From Thiomicrorhabdus chilensis DSM 12352 (GTDB lineage Bacteria; Pseudomonadota; Gammaproteobacteria; Thiomicrospirales; Thiomicrospiraceae): a DNA stretch of 64,000 nucleotides. The stretch spans positions 2,377,998-2,441,997 of the forward strand of contig NZ_KI519609.1 of the NCBI RefSeq assembly GCF_000483485.1, given 5' to 3'. The number at the start of each line of letters is the position of its first letter. Position 1 is the stretch's first letter. The position numbers and the translations under genes are program-made. Shown one piece after another: positions 61,401 to 64,000 of this stretch. The notes under the pieces are model-generated. The model was given only the letters and a program-made list of their open reading frames with translations. It had not been told where the DNA came from and did no database searches.

Positions 61401-64000
61401 ATGTCGGATTGTTCACCATTGGTATTTCTAGCAAACAAACTAACGTCCTCGCTTTCCCAACTGGCCTGCATTCCTTGATTGAACACATTACCCAATACTT
61501 GCTCTACTCCGCTTACTTCGACTTGGTCATGCGTCGCCACCCAGTAGACCTTGTCTGCTGTGGTCAATAAGGTGCTTACTTCGGCCAAGTTACTACTATC
61601 AAGTGCGACAAAGTCGGAACTTGTTTCAATGTAAACCGTGCCGTATGCTGGCAAGGAAGTAATGTCAAATTTAAGGTCACCTTCAGCCGTCTGCAAGTCT
61701 TCTCCACCTAAGTCAGCCGGATCACTGTTATCATTTTCGACAATACTCAAATCACCATCCAAGCCGCCGCCAATATCAATTTTCTTGAAGAAAGCGATTT
61801 GACTTTCATCTGGCGTGTTTGAATCTGACGCAAATGCAGCAAGGGCAACGGCATCAGAATCAAGGTTAGATGTTGTGCGAACCTCATCCGCAACCGGTGG
61901 AGACATCGGTTCAGCAGGGTTCAACTCACAACCTCCGATATCAACCATTACCGACATCGTATTACTGGTTTTATCGCCATCGGTTACGGTGAACTCAAAT
62001 TCGCGAGGCGTTCTATCATCACTGCTGGATTCAAAAGTCAACGACTCCAGCGCCATTTCATAGGTTGCCACACTGGCACCGCCCGACAGGGTTACCACAC
62101 CACCGTTAATGGAAGCGCTAATACCACTTGGCAGATTGTTGGCCGAAATGACATCACCAGCCATGAAGTTGGTCAATGTTAGCGTGGCACCTTCAAGATT
62201 GGCATCGTCAACATCGCTCAACTGAACATCTTGCAGAATGGTGTTGGCCGTACTGTGATCCACGCCGACCAGCTTGATGTTATCGATATAAGCCCCTAGG
62301 GTATCGCCATCATTTGCCCCTGCAAAGGTCAACTGTGCCGGAGAAACCACACTATCAAAGGTTGCGGTGATGGTCGTCCAACCATTTGCCGTAGAGGTGG
62401 CAACGACGTTATCAGCAGGATTAAACGACAAGTTACCGCTTGAATCCACATTGACCTCAACCGTATTACCACCGAAGCTGAAAGTCATGTCGCTGCTGTC
62501 TTTTGCATCAGGTCTTGGAATCATGTCAAACGTCAGAGTGAAGGAATCATTGGTTCCTAGATTCACACTGGTTGACAGCTCTGTGTCTGTTCCACTAGCA
62601 TTATGCGGATCCAGCTCAACATAATGGTCACTGTCATTTGCAGTATCCAGACCATGCACACCATCGTTGTCTCTGACTTCGATGCCGGCATCATTCATCG
62701 TCCATGAAATACCACTATCGCTGACTAATACATTATCACCATTATCACCATGATCGATATACCAACCACTGGCTCCAGCACGATCACCTTCTCCTCGATT
62801 AATGCCTTCGAAATCCTCCGCCAGCAACACTGTTTCTGTCGGTACGCCTTGAGTTACACAAGGCTGAATTGTGATCACAACATCATCAAAATCACGGTCA
62901 CCCAAAGACAGGTCTTCAAAGCCAATTACGATTCCATCGTTGGTTTCCGACATAGCCGCAACAGCATGGTCATGTCCATCGTTATTCAAATCATTGTCTG
63001 TGAAGTAAGCGGTTTTCTTTACGCCATCGACCAATAAGTCGCCGTTGCTATCAAACGTGATTTGTGAAGACAATGACACTCCCTTATCACCACCATCTGG
63101 GATAATAAAGAATCCAACATTACCTGACAGGTTGTTCAAAGTACCCAACATTTCAGATTGCGAGCCCACCATGCTTTCATCTTCAATGTAAATAATTTGA
63201 GCGCTAAGTGGCTGGCCGTTTTCATCTGCCGTATAGAAACCGATTGCATTGTGATAACCCGCTTGACCACCGTTGTAGGTCACCGCCATACTGGAATTGC
63301 CATCCCCCATATTGATATTCAAATCACCGTTTTCGGCATTGAAAATCAAGCCTTTATCTCTGACGGTCAAATCATCTGCGCTGACTTGATCCAATACGCC
63401 ATCTTCATTCGAATCCAGCAACCCATCCACCACATGCAACGGCTGATCGTTAGCGGTCACGGATTCAATCACAGGCGCATCGTCACGCCCTTCAATATTA
63501 ATCGTCAAGGCTGCAGGATCAGAAGCCGGATTAACTCCGTCGCTGATTACGTAAGAAAACTCCACCGGCAAGCTATCGCCAGCATTAAGCGCCTGAACAG
63601 TCTCATTGGTTTCATTGACATCAAACGTAAAGGCACCCATGTTATTAATGGTTAAGGTACCGTAGTCAGTGACAATCGTTTCATCCGCACCGTTCACAGG
63701 CAAGGTATAAGTCGAGCCTGCAACCGAAACGGTCGCAACCACCGCCGATCCATTATTAGTGGTGTCGTTAGCCAATACATTACCGGAAGCCGACTGACCG
63801 TCATCTTTACCGGCAATGGTATCTACCGAATCTTCTGAGGCAACAAATTCATGTCCGCTTTCCGTTGCGCTGAATTCATCATCTTCGGCATCTGGAAGAA
63901 CATCCTCGTCTGTGATCGTCGTGGTTACACTGTCGCTGCCAGTTTGGACGGCCGCTCCTTCGAACGCCGCACTGCTCGCACCGCTGATCGCAACGTTGTA
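58418..64000 (-). CDS. Giant type I-secreted repeat adhesin, C-terminal part (truncated by window edge)
   Basis: About 1,860 codons are visible and the frame stays open to base 64000; a TTG at 63775 is not the start because coding sequence continues upstream of it. Cadherin/VCBS-like domains recur (around 63720-63470, 62215-61935, 60860-60530 and 59910-59600), with acidic GTDDN-type ends. Other parts are a DUF4114-like domain (around 62850-63350, ending GFEDLSLGDRDFDDVV) and a jelly-roll-like domain (about 62280-62820, DFEGINRGEG...). The C-terminus (EDTLDLSEVIE-type end near 58650) resembles a type I secretion target domain of the VCA0849 type. GGxGxD nonapeptide repeats are not evident. No protease, LapD or transporter genes are in the window. 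Confidence 0.88.
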   Translation of the reverse strand, partial: YNVAISGASSAAFEGAAVQTGSDSVTTTITDEDVLPDAEDDEFSATESGHEFVASEDSVDTIAGKDDGQSASGNVLANDTTNNGSAVVATVSVAGSTYTLPVNGADETIVTDYGTLTINNMGAFTFDVNETNETVQALNAGDSLPVEFSYVISDGVNPASDPAALTINIEGRDDAPVIESVTANDQPLHVVDGLLDSNEDGVLDQVSADDLTVRDKGLIFNAENGDLNINMGDGNSSMAVTYNGGQAGYHNAIGFYTADENGQPLSAQIIYIEDESMVGSQSEMLGTLNNLSGNVGFFIIPDGGDKGVSLSSQITFDSNGDLLVDGVKKTAYFTDNDLNNDGHDHAVAAMSETNDGIVIGFEDLSLGDRDFDDVVITIQPCVTQGVPTETVLLAEDFEGINRGEGDRAGASGWYIDHGDNGDNVLVSDSGISWTMNDAGIEVRDNDGVHGLDTANDSDHYVELDPHNASGTDTELSTSVNLGTNDSFTLTFDMIPRPDAKDSSDMTFSFGGNTVEVNVDSSGNLSFNPADNVVATSTANGWTTITATFDSVVSPAQLTFAGANDGDTLGAYIDNIKLVGVDHSTANTILQDVQLSDVDDANLEGATLTLTNFMAGDVISANNLPSGISASINGGVVTLSGGASVATYEMALESLTFESSSDDRTPREFEFTVTDGDKTSNTMSVMVDIGGCELNPAEPMSPPVADEVRTTSNLDSDAVALAAFASDSNTPDESQIAFFKKIDIGGGLDGDLSIVENDNSDPADLGGEDLQTAEGDLKFDITSLPAYGTVYIETSSDFVALDSSNLAEVSTLLTTADKVYWVATHDQVEVSGVEQVLGNVFNQGMQASWESEDVSLFARNTNGEQSDITYVSADGIGVNQATGGPSSQLGYDARTGLSESLIMDFKNPVTNAEIAITHLIKGEGEVGHVNAYLDGKEVGSFSFSNVEDVADITLTPEKLGSNSAGSNAGTFTLENLVFDQLIFSSESYVNQGSQTSDSSDYFIGGISYHEVSGVEFEYKVIGESDLSSETVKVQIDVATDTPVPEFTNTLDAFDDAAEVTEDTDNSVSGNVKDNDVDAQGDQFAVTTVGSFTGTYGTLTLAADGQYTYTLHDNDTVNDLTSSDHPTDAFVYTIEDEHGETDQATLTITVNGTDDNTPPVLECDIAQGSGETVLMGTKSDANDGTLAQWGTLDANNVLTSNDGKVTVTGYAGDTVKGVAFGNNNNASHDGTGIGVIGSNDDNQIESNVDEKLVFEFADSVASMTFGLASLGGNFSESHNANAKAHWEAYKDGVKVAEGDVQRDSESGAGNDGDGLATTNEFTVSGVEFDTVEFTTVVENNINSNFSVQYIEAEYAATICELQTLEDVSITLTEAQILAHASDADSDTVSVNSVELADASTGSLTNNQDGTWTFTPNTDSDYSLQGDIQPKLNISVKDEHGAVSNVLEVPVKVVAVADAPDVTLSVGDPEINTTTEEVYSGYTADAYNGNNFYSGNLSNGNASLKFNSVNETAIDTQYGIGVQWNSNESEQGIDDNETLVINLGETTSNASFDLNTVQGSSSIDGSWSIFDENGDQIEAPTDFTLNKDGTVNITSSTSFMYVAFEAHSPGSGASDNGYFVDPKSIELDGLTVDLSQVCLGQTIEQSTGVESLTYSLDLSANLVDTDGSESLSDVTISGLPESGAVSVTGTGVTANGDGTFRVSLEADDVKLVSTAGALNEDQLAEIHAAVTSTEASNGDTAVTEVNEEGDHFLYGDDNEAEQFAITADTVIENFGLEQDTLDLSEVIEMDGSNIDDNDLSKYLQFESIDTDNDGNDDSTKVTIDSNGDESAGTQTEVVIDTVMDNDDTLNIQIDDNNIDYQND

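Noticed and set aside
63773..63775. TTG as the start of the adhesin gene
   Set aside because: The frame remains open to the window edge with matching acidic, repeat-rich protein sequence (for example NVLANDTT), so the gene continues beyond 64000.

Overview
The window is about 64 kb of densely packed bacterial chromosome that looks gammaproteobacterial. A soxC-soxD pair sits beside a complete-looking molybdenum-cofactor gene set, and the surrounding housekeeping genes (priA, hemB with an Asp-type metal site, hemCDXY, argH, tmcA, mnmC, moa genes) have gammaproteobacterial architectures. The best guess is a sulfur-oxidising chemolithoautotroph of the Thiomicrospira / Hydrogenovibrio / Thiomicrorhabdus group. 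That genus-level assignment is inference from gene content. No rRNA, tRNA, CRISPR array, insertion sequence or prophage was seen.

Layout. 1-3.4 kb: end of bioC, priA (minus) and a small lipoprotein. 3.5-5.5 kb: the two membrane subunits of a TRAP transporter with no binding protein alongside. 5.6-10.0 kb: two tandem paralogous PAS-GGDEF-EAL proteins. 10.1-12.2 kb: a DEAD-box RNA helicase behind a long leader. 12.5-17.1 kb: a tight four-gene cluster of prepilin-like proteins sharing a CPD-type motif; the last one carries an RTX-like acidic repeat tail. 17.1-23.6 kb (minus): GIY-YIG protein, moaC, moeA, moaE, moaD, moaA, then soxD and soxC. 24-28 kb: hemB, aroE, a gamma-class carbonic anhydrase homologue and two PilZ proteins. 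28-35 kb (minus): glutathione reductase, peroxiredoxin-glutaredoxin hybrid, a BaiN/YhiN-type flavoprotein, a CinA-N-domain protein and a small envelope cluster (YfaZ-like, 64-aa membrane protein, lipoprotein). 35-47.8 kb: mnmC, rhodanese, a membrane GGDEF-EAL protein, tmcA, purU, xthA, a flavin reductase, outer-membrane phospholipase A and a haem-c sensor with a degenerate GGDEF domain. 47.9-52.4 kb (minus): hemY-hemX-hemD-hemC. 52.5-58.3 kb: secreted thioredoxin-like protein, argH, a diguanylate cyclase, apt and a pseudokinase-Sel1 protein. 58.4 kb to the right edge (minus): the C-terminal part of a giant repeat adhesin of type I secretion type, running off the window.

Two things tie the window together. 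First, cyclic-di-GMP signalling is heavily represented: four GGDEF-containing proteins that look competent for synthesis and/or breakdown, one haem-c sensor with a dead GGDEF domain, two PilZ effectors and a large surface adhesin. Second, a short palindrome, CAGGCCTG, usually followed by YTSATTTT or close variants, occurs about 29 times by eye against roughly one expected by chance. It lies in both genes and intergenic regions, in either orientation, and twice forms inverted pairs just after genes. It behaves like the DNA uptake sequences of Neisseriaceae and Pasteurellaceae, although the motif differs from both. This repeat and the prepilin/RTX cluster are the two most interesting items in the window.
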